Assembly (NCBI GenBank): GCA_002205965.3
Contig: NADL03000739.1
Location: 434,001-498,000 of the forward strand
From: Kappaphycus alvarezii
Lineage: Eukaryota > Rhodophyta > Florideophyceae > Gigartinales > Solieriaceae
Length of the DNA stretch: 64,000 bases
Direction: 5' to 3'
The first letter of the stretch is position 1. Every line of letters begins with the position of its first letter. Under the pieces are notes generated by a model. That model did no database searches, was not told where the DNA came from, and saw only the letters and a list, made by a program, of their open reading frames with translations. Positions 1 through 11,900 of the stretch are shown in pieces. Made by a program: the position numbers and the translations under genes.

Positions 1-593
1 TAGCCGAGGGTTGTAAGATAGAGAAGCCATTCAGATATTATGCCAATCGGGTAGGGGAAGGAAGAGAGAGTAGCGAAGATATACCAAAGTCCGAGAAGGG
101 ATGGTTACCGCTGAAACAAGGTAAAAAGTGTACCGAACTACATCGGCCAAGGCCCAGGCGATAAGCATAGCAATTGTGATGGGAGAATTGTGAACAGAGG
201 AGATTGGCTCAACGACAAAGACCAGGATTACATAACGGCCCAGGGATTGGGTGAAAGCGGTGGCAAACCCAGAACCCGCGAGGCCGATAATAGCATGAAC
301 GGGTTCCAGCCAGGCGAGGGTTTGAGCGAGGTGAGCATGAGGAAGCGCGGAGTGGTAGAGAAGAAGAAGGTTTGGATCTTTGCGACGCATGAGAGTAGTC
401 AGAAGGGTGAAACGATCTGGAGGGCAACTTGCGCCCAGAGATAGAGCTGTGCGACATTATAGAGGCTGAGGTAAACTGTTTGAAGTTTGATTGGTTTGGG
501 GCTGGATGGTGAGGACGGGAGGGTCTCTAACGTTGGGTTGTTGGAACAGTCGGGGGTAGTCATCGCTACTACAAGAGCCGAATGGTTGGGCAT
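1..593 (-). CDS. Very-long-chain (3R)-3-hydroxyacyl-CoA dehydratase (HACD/PHS1 family), 3' end beyond the window
   Basis: Multi-pass ER membrane enzyme that removes water from 3-hydroxyacyl-CoA, the third step of the very-long-chain fatty acid elongation cycle. Seen: an N-terminal YLSLYN motif followed by a hydrophobic stretch, then LEPVHAIIGL, TQSLGRYVIL, a tryptophan-containing membrane segment ending DVVRYTFY, and YLRYSLF. These follow the HACD order. At the left edge another frame continues with YPIGIISEW, whose Tyr and Glu match the family's catalytic pair. The start was set at the ATG at 593; a second ATG at 563 is possible. Two frame breaks are visible, near 415-430 and near 45-50, so no single open frame covers the gene. 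No intron is needed. The N-terminal 40 residues are Ser/Pro-rich and unlike the family. The family call is firm; whether the copy is functional is not. Confidence 0.82.
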
Positions 594-651
594 GGTCTGA
601 GTCCATGGGATACCAGTTGAGGTCACTTAGAGAAGGATCGAAAAACGCCAC

Positions 652-667
652 ATACTGTATACAGTAT
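652..667. repeat. Perfect 16-bp palindrome ATACTGTATACAGTAT upstream of the dehydratase
   Basis: The two 8-bp arms are exact reverse complements. It lies about 60 bp upstream of the dehydratase ATG on the minus strand, next to an AT-rich TTTTATTTTAAAG stretch that could act as a TATA-like element. It resembles the TACTGTACAGTA motif that recurs through the window, so it may be either an operator-like site or a member of that repeat family. Confidence 0.5.
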
Positions 668-1446
668 CAGCTTTAAAATAAAAGCCGACCATGGTATTGG
701 CGAGAGGTAGCACTGCAGGCTTCCTAGACTAGCCATAGGGGCATTTGCATCGAGTGATAAATGGAGCCCCCGAACTCCGCGGCCTTTGCAAAGAGCACTG
801 AAAGCGACTCACTCAGTAGGACTGTTGCTGTCGCTAGTAAGTGCGAGGAGTATTTTCCCAACGATTCCTCTCGGGATTACACTACATGAGAACAACATTT
901 CATAACATCAATATCTTTGCGCGGAGTTGAACCGGCAGGGAAACGGTTCATTAGTTTACCGGCACCATGCGCTTTGTAGTTTAAGCTTCTCGCGACGCCG
1001 CTCCGTCCAGAATATTAATACCGCGACGACCTTGTGGGTCTTGGTGACATCGTTTCACTAAATGCGCATCCCTGACCGAGGTGTACTTTACTTAGTACGA
1101 AGGCACGTCAAGTGCGCGATGGGTACCTCTCCTTTGGTTTTTGTCTCTTTCAATCCTCATCATGGATTTACACGGAATAATTGCATACTCACTCCTGCTT
1201 TAAATGACGACTACAGCAAAATGTGCCACACTGAGATACGATTCTTGTAGACCCGGACCATCCAAAACCACATGTCCTTCACTACCCACTAACTACCCTG
1301 ATAGCCACTTCGACGTCGTCGATCCGCCCGACGCCCATCTGGTCCTAGATATGTCATTCGTTGAAGAAATGAAGGGCGCTGCTCGCCATGAGCGGAATAA
1401 AGTTGCTCGTTTTGGTGAGGTGTTGACTGTGGAGGAGAGTAAGCAT
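668..1446. other. Intergenic; no gene seen
   Basis: Lies between the 5' end of the dehydratase and the 3' end of the dynamin gene. Short open frames occur on both strands, but none shows a recognisable domain or a coherent codon pattern. The dehydratase promoter must be near 660-760 and the dynamin 3' UTR near 1300-1446. Confidence 0.5.
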
Positions 1447-4231
1447 CTACATACGTCCCGCTGACTGCTTATCGTCATAAAGCTCATCCGCTTCTCCCGC
1501 TTGTCTTAGATTCATCGCTTGAAGGGGTCTCTCCGTTGCAGTTGTTGGCTCAAAATTCTCCTCGTCTGGTTGTGAGGTTGACGAGCTCATCGCGCCGGAC
1601 CCATACCCATTGGCCTTTTCACCAGAACTCTTAGAATTCTCTTCGCCGTTCGGTCTGGATGAGCTTGGTATTGCCCGCAGAGCATCACGTAGCTCCTCCA
1701 GAACAGCAACTTTCGCTACCTGCGCTTCTCTCTTCTCTGCCAAATTCGTCTCGAATCTTCATCAATTCATTCATGTCTTCTACATCTTCGATTTCTAGCA
1801 CTTGAAATGTGTACTTTGGCGGCACATCTGACGGTACCCGCGATCTTCGCTTTCCGCCTGGGACGTCGAAAATGTGAGTAGTCACTGTCCTAACAGCATT
1901 GTCGATGTATCTCGCCTCAGCGATTGGGAGGTACGCCTTTAGAATGCCGACGTACGCATCTCGATTTCCGTCCTTGTTCTTTCCGAGTCCTGGTAAGTTC
2001 TTGATAGAGTCAATCTCCTTTCTAAATAATTCGTTCAAAGTGTCGGGCCTCATCACTTCGTCAACGTAGTGCCACTCAAGCCTTGTATGGCCTTTGCCCG
2101 CTGCTCCTCAATCATGTTCGTAAAGTGCTCCATTAGCCACGCGGGTAAATTTTGATACTTACTTGCTTTCACTTGGACCAGGACAGTGAGGCACTTAATG
2201 GCTAGGAAAGAGACGGACGGTTTGATATGAAGGTTAGATAGAAAGAACGGCAACTGTCGGTAAAATAGCGCGCCAGGGAAATTCATAGACATTCAAATCT
2301 TACCAGCATCAGCAATTTGATTGCAGAGGCCTGCACCTAAATCGCGCCACGTCTTGGCACATCTTCGAGCTTCCTCGAATGCTACCTCCGGAATCGGCAT
2401 TGTACTGCGCACAAGGATCAAAAGACCATATGTTAGTAAATTGAAAAAAACCCGCCTGCATACAACTGCAACGGGCAATCACAGAGAGCAACTTACTATT
2501 CTAGCTTTCCATTCGCTGCCTTTTCTACAACTTGACAAAGCCTCTCACGATATTTGGGATCATCCAGTGGGAGCCTCGCGGCCTTGATGGCTTCGGCAAA
2601 GGCTTGACATTCTTTAGATCGTTTATAACCAAGTTTGCACTCTTCCAGGTCATCCATGAGAAGCGACTGAGCAAGATCTCAACCCATCGTGTAGCTCCCC
2701 ATACAGCCCCTCAGTAGCGTTTACATAGTAGGTCTTGATGTCCTGTTGCGAAGAAGATTGGAACAGTGCAGGTTTGGATGTAAGTTTGCTGAAGTAATAT
2801 TCTAAAAGGGATTGTCAAGATGTGAATGTACTTACGTCGATGATAGTGCGACATTCAACAGTCACATTGCGGTCCTCAGGTGGAGGAGCTCCAAGCTGTT
2901 TCAATTCCCGCGCTGCCTGGGATAACGCGATTTCAGTCTGTGCTGACATGGTTGGAACCTTTTCTGATATTTTCTCCTCAAGCAGACTAGGCAAACATTA
3001 CGGGTGGATCAAACAGTGAGCACATAAAGTTTCTCAAAAAGACAAGCACAACCAATCGCAGATGGAAAAAACGCATAAAACGTACCTTGTTAACTTTTTC
3101 AACAAATTGCTCGTCCCGCAGCGAGAGCGTAAGTCAGGGTTGTTGTATGGGAAGGTATTATCAAAGAATCGTTCCTCAGCTTCACGATCAAGGGCAAGAC
3201 GGGTGAGGAAGCTCTCATGGGAGAGGCGGAGCCCTTGTTGTTCACAACCGCATACCAGCCATGTGGCTCAGCTGCAAACTTGCCCTTGTTGCAAAGGATT
3301 TCCTCAATATCGAATGGGGCGCCCTGCTGTGAACCCGGATCACCAGCGACTAAGTCGCACTAGGACGAGACAGCACGAAAGAGATGAAACAATAGAGAGG
3401 TGAAGAGAAATGATCAATGCTTGTGTCAGATGGAGAAAACAATAAACGCCGATTCGACACGTTCAGTTGCAGCAAGAACGGGCATGAGCGACTGTCCAAA
3501 TACTGAGGTGGGGTGCTGACAAATTTTGCACACTTACCTTGGTAAAACAATAGATAGTTCGAGCTTGAAAGCGGTTGAGCATTGCTTCAGAGGGCAGCTT
3601 TTTCCTGTGCTCCTTGAGAAGATTAAAGATGTTGACTGTTTTAACGAGTTGGTTTGCCGGCACGACGACCAAAACAATAGTATTCCTATCCTGCAAAAAC
3701 GTCAACAAAGACTCCTTGACCATAGAGATTGCATGCATGATTGTCACCGCCAGACAGAGCGTCATGTGTAAAATAGCCCGGCAAATCGACGAGCATTAAA
3801 TCGACAGTATCGGGAGCCTCAATAGCGACATTGACAGGAATCTCTGAAAATTGAGCATCACCTTCCAACAACTTGCTCTGCAAACTTGCAATAGCATCTC
3901 TCAAGTGAGCAGGCTCCGTAACACGAATCTCATTACGTCGCTTCCCCATATGTTGACCCGCCCAGGCGGTCGCGGACCATGCGGCATGTGGCTTTCGTTG
4001 TAGGTGAAGAATGGTTGGGCAGCGAGTGGTGGTCTTGTTGCCGCGAGGGAAAGGAATTTTGCATATGGCCTCGAGCATGGAACTCTTCCCGGTGCTTTCA
4101 TCACCGAAAACGGCAATGCGAGGAAAGTCGATGTGCTGACGGCCGAGAAGTGCCTCTGCGTCGTTTATGGCGTGGAGGACGCGGCCGGTGCGGCCTTGAA
4201 GCATTTGCTCGTGGATTGCGTGAACAACCAT
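1447..4231 (-). CDS. Dynamin-family GTPase, six exons
   Basis: Large GTPase of the dynamin superfamily, which remodels membranes by GTP-driven assembly. Exons: 4231-3538, 3359-3086, 2986-2836, 2742-2497, 2404-2304 and 2201-1447. Each intron has GT..AG ends and all five junctions keep the reading phase. The last intron has a CTAAC branch-type motif. Seen in exon 1: P-loop GDESTGKSS, the G2 threonine region and G3 DLPG. TK|CDLVAGDPG (G4) spans the first intron. EERFFDN and GTSNLLKKL follow in exon 2, then stalk helices. The GED-like segment is AYLPIAEARYIDNAV in exon 6, followed by a charged disordered tail; no PH domain is seen. Five exonic frame breaks interrupt it, near 3745 (a CATG duplication), 3235, 2670, 2075 and 1750. 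Splice sites are untouched, so assembly indels or a very young pseudogene are both possible. Confidence 0.85.
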
Positions 4232-4440
4232 TGTGGTTGGGTTTGGGAAGTGGGTGGTGAGATTCAGAATGTGGCGTGGATGGGTTAGTGGGGGCTGGGG
4301 GCTGGGGGCTGAGGTCTGGGGGCTGGGATGGTTGGGTGTGGGAAGGTGGGAGTGGAGAGGGTTTGTATAAAAGTCGAGTGATGAGAGAATGAGGAAAGAT
4401 GGTTTGAAGGGATAAAGGGAAGGATGACAAAGATGACCTT
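4232..4440 (-). promoter_or_regulatory. Upstream region of the dynamin gene with a G-rich repeat
   Basis: The 200 bp upstream of the dynamin ATG has low-complexity composition. Near 4288-4330 the plus strand carries tandem copies of a G5-CT unit (tgggggct), a pattern able to form a G-quadruplex on the plus strand. I see no clear TATA box. The role as promoter is inferred from position only. Confidence 0.35.
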
Positions 4441-4540
4441 TATTAATGAGATAGAGTTTGGGATCTGTATCATATCTTCAAGCAGAGCTTCACTGGCATT
4501 GAAATTTTTCTGTTGCCACTACAGTACCGATGCAGACTGG

Positions 4541-4626
4541 GAATGTACTGTACAGTACAGTACGGTACAATGCCATTTTGTACAATTCTGTACTCTATGT
4601 ACAGTACGGTACAGTACAGTTACGAA
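4541..4626. repeat. Cluster of TACTGTACAGTAC palindromes
   Basis: Contains overlapping copies of gtactgtacagtacagtac, then a 30-bp gap, then a second group built from gtacagtacggtacagtac. The core TACTGTACAGTA is self-complementary. The same core recurs near 29.57, 32.4, 40.9-41.5, 44.8 and 45.05 kb, always outside recognisable exons. Confidence 0.7.
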
Positions 4627-6690
4627 CATTACAGTATTACTAGCCACTCCTGACAGCTTTTCGCAACCGATTTTGATCAACATGCAAAACTGCAATAGGG
4701 CATCTCGTGACATGTCATGACAACATTGTAGAGATACCGCCCTGGTACCGTAATAATCTACCCTTTACACAAAGTTTATATCTTATACATAAAACGCCAG
4801 GCCTCGCTTGCGCGCAGCACTCGTCGCAAAACTCAAAAAACCTAACGACAAAATCTGGTTCATTCACGTTCTACGCAGCCCCACTTGCACGTTTCGACAC
4901 CCCGGGCTGGACGCTCATAATGAAGAGAACCAAGCACTCGGCAACATCCCAAACCCATTTCCAAAGGGCAAAGCCTGTGCAAACATGGTCCAGGATTATG
5001 TTGTTACACAGCAATTGTAGATCTTTCGACGGGGTGCAATCATGAATGCAAGATACAATTGTATTATAGGCTGTTGCCATATCTCTAAACGTACAGTATG
5101 GTATGTTTTAACCTTACGAATCTAACAGCAGTTATCAGCATGGTTAACTTTGAAGGGGATACTGCGCTAGTCATGGTTGAGCAAATACGGTGTTAGTCAT
5201 AATGAAGGGGCGAATGAGCAACACAAATAGTGCAGTTTTCGAGTCATTTTTATCTTCCCAATGGCATCGTATTTTCGAGACCTTACGGACATTACACTCT
5301 CAATTTGAATAAACACGTCCTAGGCAGCAGGGCCCCGGTCAATGGATACTGTCATTGGTGGCATTGTTTCATGGGAGGACAGTGGGGGATCTACACCTAC
5401 TGCTGATAATAAAGCTTAAAGGCAATGCTCCGAGGAAAAACCCAGAGGCTGAGTCAACATCCGCTATGGTCATGTCTCATCTCTCTGGAAAGTAGCCTCT
5501 GGTCGCACTTATACCTACTTTTACTGTGGAGTAAACTGTACAGTTTAGTCATTTGCATGTATCTTGAACCATAATTTGAGCTTACGCTACTACGCTACGG
5601 ATAAAGGGTACGTGGGTAGTGTCCACAACCATCTCATCAGATTGCCCTGCAATGGTCCATCGCTGAAAGTACACTGTAGCTGCCAACTGCGTTGTTACAT
5701 TTATGTCATTTGCACTCCCCTTGTCTACTATGCTAGGTTTTATTGACCGTTTTATGACCCTCTTACCTGCTCTCACTTTGAGTTTCAGCAACTAGGGAGA
5801 AAGGATACACAAAGAGAGATATTGGGTGACCATCATTTACTGTCCCGCAGCCTCTGTCAATGCTGATCAATCCATTGAGCATCCCTGATTTGACACAAGT
5901 TAAATGTATTGTTCGGTACTATCTCTAGTCAATGGCTATGGCCTCCTAGTAACACTGCCAGGTGACGATTTACCAATTCACGTCACTTGCAACAAAAACA
6001 CCAGCACTGCCACTCAAAAGGCACTGCATTTCACCAAAGTAAATAGCAATGTCACATACTGAACCCTCTGCGTTAATTTTATTTCCATCACGGCTGTTTC
6101 TGCTGCTGGCCCCATTTTTCAAACAGCAAAACAGCAAAAACAAAAAAACACTTAAATCCTCTGTCATGCTTTTGATACCGCATCAACACAATTTCATCTC
6201 TCAGTAGACATTGTTCAATACTTTGCAGATCATAGAATCAGATTAGAATCAGATTATGCACAAAATTTTCTAGAGACCACACATAAATGCAATCACCCGA
6301 TCAACAGTCAAGCAGAACAACATTACATAGTACACTCAGAAGTTCACATCTGTGCTGGACAATTAGTAAAACCTTGAAACCACTGCGAAAGCAATGGCCA
6401 CGACAAGCGTCAACACTGCAATCCTGGGGCCTATTCCACGCCAATATTGAACAATGTTTGCATTGCTGCAAACGGAAAAGCTTTCCCTCAGAAAGGTTTA
6501 GTGAGAACAGACAAAGCGGAGCAGGCAAAATATGCATTGAGCGACATGCACTAGCTTGAATGGCCAAGGTATCCTCGGTTGTTTCATCCGTGTAGACGGG
6601 GAAACACGGCGGGTTCCTTTACTGTAACAGATGTGCTGCCTGAAACCCGGTCAACTTGTATAGAAGTGTACATGCACGTTACATGTTGCG
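4627..6690. other. Non-coding stretch; nothing recognised
   Basis: Open frames here are short and have no recognisable domain. A 70-codon frame at 4808-5020 and its antisense partner at 4871-5080 are both plausible by length, but neither matches anything I know. Short TACAGTA-type motifs occur near 5095 and 5535, and a duplicated AATCAGATT near 6236-6254. Confidence 0.4.
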
Positions 6691-6696
6691 GCAGGC

Positions 6697-7062
6697 GCAG
6701 ATGGCACTCCACTCTACAAGTGGTTGGTTGAGGTTGGCACCTGGATGCATGTGCAGTGCTAAACTACGTGGCAAAGAACGTGGCCGTGAGGGCAATGGAG
6801 ACGTGCGGAAAGGTTCGGGGGGTTTTGATGCAAAGACACGCTGCAGAAGCCGTCATTTCCAATGTGGCCTGCTTGATGGCTGGCCTGAAGGTAGCCGTTT
6901 AGGGAGCGTAGTTCCTTCCTCATTACTGTGTCGGCATACCTTTTTGAGTCGATTGTCGATTGTGGTTGTCTGGAAAACTTTAGGATAGATCGAATATATC
7001 TGCCAACAGTAAAAACCCCCAAAACTTTCCCCTCTACAACTTATGGAACATCTAGCCTCATA
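6697..7062 (+). mobile_element. LINE family B, 3' fragment
   Basis: The sequence from about 6700 encodes GWHLDACAVLNYVAKN and then AMETCGKVRG and QRHAAEAVISNVACLMAG, ending in a stop near 6902. This is the extreme C-terminus of LINE family B, also seen at 24.1-24.4 kb (minus) and 31.2-31.4 kb (plus). About 100-130 bp of 3' UTR downstream is also shared with the 24 kb copy, including a ttttccagacaaccacaatcg-like block. It is a 5'-truncated copy, typical of target-primed reverse transcription. Confidence 0.75.
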
Positions 7063-7089
7063 TCAGGAAATGATCCTATTCTCAAAATA

Positions 7090-7340
7090 TTAAACTACCC
7101 AAACTTTCCCCTTCTACAAGCAATTAGAGGGAGGCCAGCAAGCCAACAAGTCACATTGGAATTACTGCCAATGCGAAGTGTCGCTGTAAAATAATACCTT
7201 GTACCTTCGAACCCCGTTCCATTGCGCGATTGGCGACAGTTCTCACGAGATCCTTTAGGTTCGGCGAAAGCAGCCGGATGCCAGGCTCCGAGCGTTGAAA
7301 TGGGGATCGGAACTGTATATAGAAGGTTTATATGCCACTA
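7090..7340 (-). mobile_element. LINE family B, second 3' fragment, opposite strand
   Basis: On the minus strand this encodes PISTLGAWHPAAF, then VANRAMERGSKVQGIILQRH, corresponding to the GGWHPDA...QRHAA C-terminal segment of LINE family B. It is more diverged than the 6.7 kb copy and points toward it, so two 3' ends converge around 7.07 kb. Frame breaks are present. The minus-strand sequence upstream (7340-7520) stays partly open and may belong to the same copy, but I could not match it. Confidence 0.55.
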
Positions 7341-7344
7341 TAAA

Positions 7345-8085
7345 ACATGAATAACAATCGAGCACAGCGCTTCTTATTTTCTGATTTCGTTATAAGCTTC
7401 GTGGATGAAAAGCATACCGGTGCCAGTGGGCACGAAAGGAACGCAAGGCATTCTCACTTGGACGAGGTGGGAAAGTTGTTTTCTGAGTTGCTGGCAGATG
7501 CCTCCGATATTTGATTAAGAGCGTCAATTTTGCATTTCTGCAGCTCCAAATAATACCATTGCGAAAAAAACTGTACCAAAAAGGACAGATACCTGGTGGC
7601 AGTGCACAGAAATTTCATGCTCTTGAACAAAATCGTAAGGAACAGGAACAGAGCGATGTGCTAGGACTGCGCCCCATAACTAATTTAGACATTTAGTCTA
7701 CTGATTTAATTGTTCCAGCATTAGGCGAGAGCGCAGATTAAATGGAAGAGGCATGAGCCAACTTCCATGGTTCGACATAATCATCAATTGTGCTTGGACC
7801 TGCACTACTTTGCTTGAATGTGGTTGTGAGTGTCGTGAACATTCAAGGGATAAAAGCAGACTGGCGGCGTTAACAGCGAGCCGGAAAAGCAATAGACATT
7901 TCTATTATTGTAGAACGGGTGAGTAGGTTGAAATAAAATTATTGGTCTGGTTTTCTACTTTTAGGCCCAAGGCGGCGATGCCTTCCATGGGCAAACAGCT
8001 CTGGTACACCTACTATTTTATAAGCCACGATCACTTGAGGATGTCCTAGAACTCCCTGCTCTAAAAACAAACAATAAAAGTATGT
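7345..8085. other. Non-coding, nothing firmly recognised
   Basis: Short open frames on both strands without recognisable domains. The minus strand at 7390-7520 may extend the LINE fragment. The right end abuts the terminal inverted repeat of the Tc1-type element. Confidence 0.35.
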
Positions 8086-8086
8086 A

Positions 8087-8265
8087 CAGCGCGCGAAATG
8101 CTTTTAGAATACCCTCTGTTTTAAAACAATATTTCAATAAGTATGGCTTGGATTGAACTGATACTTGCCAGACATCGGCTTCTCTACCTAGTATATATAT
8201 TTATCTTAAAAATACTGAAAACGGCTACCAGAGGGGTAAACCGCTTTCACAACATTCCAGATAAA
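8087..8265 (+). repeat. Left terminal inverted repeat of Tc1-type copy 1
   Basis: About 180 bp, pairing with the reverse complement of 14600-14778. Shared blocks include gcgcgaaatgctttt, aacaatatttcaataa, gattgaactga and tttatcttaaaaa. The arms are clearly diverged, pointing to an old insertion. Confidence 0.7.
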
Positions 8266-8399
8266 AAGGTAGTCCTGCCAATTTCATGCACCCATTTGCC
8301 ACTCCTGCCCTCAGTAAGACCACAGCAGTGACCGTCTTCGTCTCAAAACAATTCAGATGCCTTGAGGACAGCACCTGACAGAATTTCAACAGGGTCAAG

Positions 8400-8486
8400 C
8401 TCAGGCCTGGCGTGAACAGAAGTTCTCTCTCTCTGAAATTGCCACACTCCTCAAAAAGTCTCGCAAGGCAGTCAAAACGTTTTTAA
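8400..8486 (+). pseudogene. Tc1-type transposase, N-terminal part (copy 1)
   Basis: Encodes FSLSEIATLLKKSRKAVKTF, a helix-turn-helix of the kind that opens Tc1/mariner transposases and binds the terminal repeat. The frame stops being transposase at 8487, where the Copia LTR begins. It resumes at 13693 on the far side, with KF directly after the leucine codon, so the two fragments were once contiguous. Confidence 0.75.
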
Positions 8487-8944
8487 TGTTGAGTACATCA
8501 GTTTGTACGACTCTCTCTCCCATCTGTGTTTTGATTGCTATTCTCCGTTTTTGATAGTTATTCTGTGCTTTGATACTTATTTTATTGTTGTAATGTATAT
8601 CAGTGTTGTTGAGTCTCAGTCTTGCTGATGGCATCCCTCGTCCGAATGCGAAATCAGCTGGTCTCAGCCGTTGCCAGGTCCGGATTCAGATGGATATTTC
8701 GAGGCGGTGGACAGGATTTACCGGAGAGGGAATCAGGTTGAATTGTGGAGAACTTCAGAGGCCAGCACCGTCTCCTACCACGTTCGTGGCGGTATAGGTC
8801 GACGTGAGTAGCTCAGGTTAGGTAGGTATTCTGTGCTACAACTCTCGTGTTTTGCCCAACGTGAGGGTATTTAAATCTAGTCTGAGTGAAGTGTTGGGTA
8901 CAACTGGTATACCACCAAAACAGAATCAAACCCATTCCCAGTCA
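8487..8944 (+). repeat. 5' LTR of the 8.5-13.7 kb Copia element
   Basis: 458 bp, starting TGTTGAGTACATCA and ending CCCAGTCA, so it has the usual TG..CA ends. The matching copy is at 13234-13692. Confidence 0.9.
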
Positions 8945-11900
8945 TCAAAGGGTTATTGGCCCAGACCACCCATCAACGTAACCACCCCTTCCCCACCCCA
9001 ACCTTCACTTCAACCTTTTCTTCTTCCTTCCTCAATCTCCCTGTCGGACTAACAACTGGTAGGAGATTGTCTGACCTTCGTCGACAGTTTTAAGGACTCG
9101 TGTTTTCTTTCGTTTTGTTATGTTATGGAGCATGGCAAGAAAGGTGTACGAGTTCCAGGGCCGTCCTGGCGAGGATTTCCTGCTGTGGTGTGCGCGGACT
9201 GAAGCAGCACTGGAGGCAAATTAGGTGCTTCGCATGATCCAGAAAGACGTTCTCAGTCAGGAGGGAGAGCTAAGTGCGGATGATCGCAGGGACGTTGCTA
9301 CTGCTAGGGCAGTCTTGATTCAAGGACTCGGTGATCGCCCTCTGCGAATGTGCCTGGCAGTGAAAGGAAATCCGTACGCAATGTGGAAGAAGATTCAGGA
9401 CAGGTACTCTGTTGTAACATAGCCACCAAGGTACAGCTCCAGACGAGGCTTTCGGCGATAAGCTACGGCGGGGAGTCCATGCAGGACTTCGTGGACGCCT
9501 TTGAGCAGACCTTCAACCGATTGGAGGCAATGGACAGTAAGGTCGCAGAAGACCTTCAAGGTACTATGCTTCTAGCAGCTTTCGGAGACAAGAAGTCGTC
9601 CCCGTTTGGACCAGTCGTTGCATCGCTGTAGACTAGGCCAGGATCTCTAAATTGAGAAACAGTGACATCTACACTCCTGCAAGAGTATGAGGAGCAACTG
9701 ATGCGTGGAGGAGGAAGCAAACTCCCGGTGGGACCATGGTCACCACTGACGGCTGGATTTCAGGAGCGGAAGGGGAGGTCGACAAGCAAGCCAAGGAGGC
9801 GGGAGACCGGAGGCGCAGATGCTTCGGCTGCAACAGAATCGGTCACATCAAAAGGAACTATCCCGAACAAGAGGGCAGGTGGAGGAAGGTCAATTTCGTC
9901 GACGAGATCGACAAGAGGGATAATTCAGGAGGGGCAGCTCACCTTGCCCGGCTTCTCACTGCGCAAAGCACTGAGAGTCAGATCCGGATCTGACTGTCGC
10001 CCACCTGCGGCAAAGAAATTGACTGGGCAGTAGATGAATCCGACCGCAACTGCGGAAATGAAGCAATCTTCTTGGGAGCAGGAGGGGCACTACATGTGAC
10101 TGCGACATGTAAACGTTCTTGCTGGACTCCGGAGCTCCACCACATGGTATCAGATGCGGATTGGTTGGAAGGAATAGTGGAAATGAGAGGCTCAGCATAG
10201 TGCTCGGGACGGAAGGGTACTGTCCGCCACACATCAAGGGACTGAACTCAGGGCAAGAATGTACATTGTCCAGAAGATGAGTACAGAGAACTCTTTTGAT
10301 TCGAGACGTTCTTCTTGTCCCAGGTCTCCATCAAAACCTACTGTCATGTGCAGGTCTGCATGGACGGGTTCCGAGTCAATTTCGAAGGGACAACTGCAGT
10401 GGCATGAAGAATGGCATCACGCATTTTTTCGGTAAGGCCATCGGAGGGGTCTACTACGTCACTTATATCCCTTGCCAAGGGATGAAGCTGTCTACACAGC
10501 CGTGAGTTCGAGAGATGCAGATGCGGATCGGACATGTGCCTATAGCACAGTCGGCTCGGCCACGCAACACGGAATCAATAGGAAATTGAGAGTAGGGGGA
10601 TGGTAAAAGGATTTGACAGGAAACCCGAAATCAGATGTTTGCCCAAGCTGCATGCGCGGCAAGCAAACGAGGCAGACTCTGAGTACTAATACGCACAGAT
10701 CAAAGCAGAGGGGGTCCGTTATTCATTCCATTTTTGCGGACCAATCTCCGTAGAATCCTTCTCTAGAGCAAGGTATTTCGTGACCTTTGTCGACAACTTC
10801 ACTGGGTACGTGGTTGTAGTACCAATCGTGAGAAAGAGCCAAGTGCTTGAGAAATTTAAGCTCTTTAAAGCATGGCTGGAAAAGAAATTCGACTGCATCA
10901 TCAAGTGTCTGCGGAGTGAAATGGGGGAGTATGTCGCTATGAAGGATTGCCTCGCCGAGAATGGAATCGAGCATTTTATGCCACTACCATACCTCCGAAC
11001 TTGAACGGCTTAGCAGAGAGGACCAATAGGACCATTGTTGAGACGGCTAGGTCCATGCTGGAGCACGCCTAGCCCTCGAGTGTTTTGGGCGGAAGCCGTG
11101 GTCCACTCGCAACGTTGAGGAACTTTTCCGAGTTCACAGGATATAAACTAAATCCTCTCACGAAGCTATGTCAGGGGAAGTACCGGATGCAGGATACCTG
11201 AGGTCTTCGGGTATCTCGGATGGTATCACGTGCCGAAGAATCTTCGAAAGAAGTTGGACCCCAAGTCAGAGATTGGTATTGTGGTCGCTTGTTATGAGAA
11301 CAGCCAGTACAAGATGTGGATACCGTCACGAAACAGGGCGGTACTGGCAAGGTACATCACGTTTGTTGAAAGGGATTACCTGCACGAGACTGGAACAGGG
11401 AAAAGGAAGCTCCCACACTTCAAGATGCCGAAGAGACGGAGACAAAGAGCCCAAATACTGGCACCGGCACCGGCAGTCAAGGGTTGGCAGCTGGGGATAA
11501 CACCACAGTCGGATCTTCTCCTGATGAAGCAGGCACAGCTGATGGAGATACAGAGGAGGCTGATTGACTCCGATACGGTATAACTTGCTCACTCACCTCC
11601 CCCTCGACGGGACGAAGCTCAGGAGGCTCGTTATCACTCAGGGAACGGAAGGCACCAGAGTACTACTCTCCTGCAGCCGGAATGACAGCAGTCTCAACTG
11701 ATAACTAATCAAATCCCTTGGATCCAGAACCGACTACGATGAAGCAAGCGCTCAGTCTGGATGATGCCATGAAGTGGCAGGAGGCTATCGACTCAGACTT
11801 GCCTCACTCTGTAGTCATGGAACATGGAAATGGTGCGTCGGCCTGAGGGAGTACGGAACTACCTACGAGATTATTCTTGCGTAAGAGAGATGATGAGGGC

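Noticed and set aside
3086-3760. Extra tiny introns to explain dynamin frame changes
   Set aside because: The shifts are 1 or 4 bases without GT-AG pairs of plausible length, while the true introns nearby are canonical and in phase.
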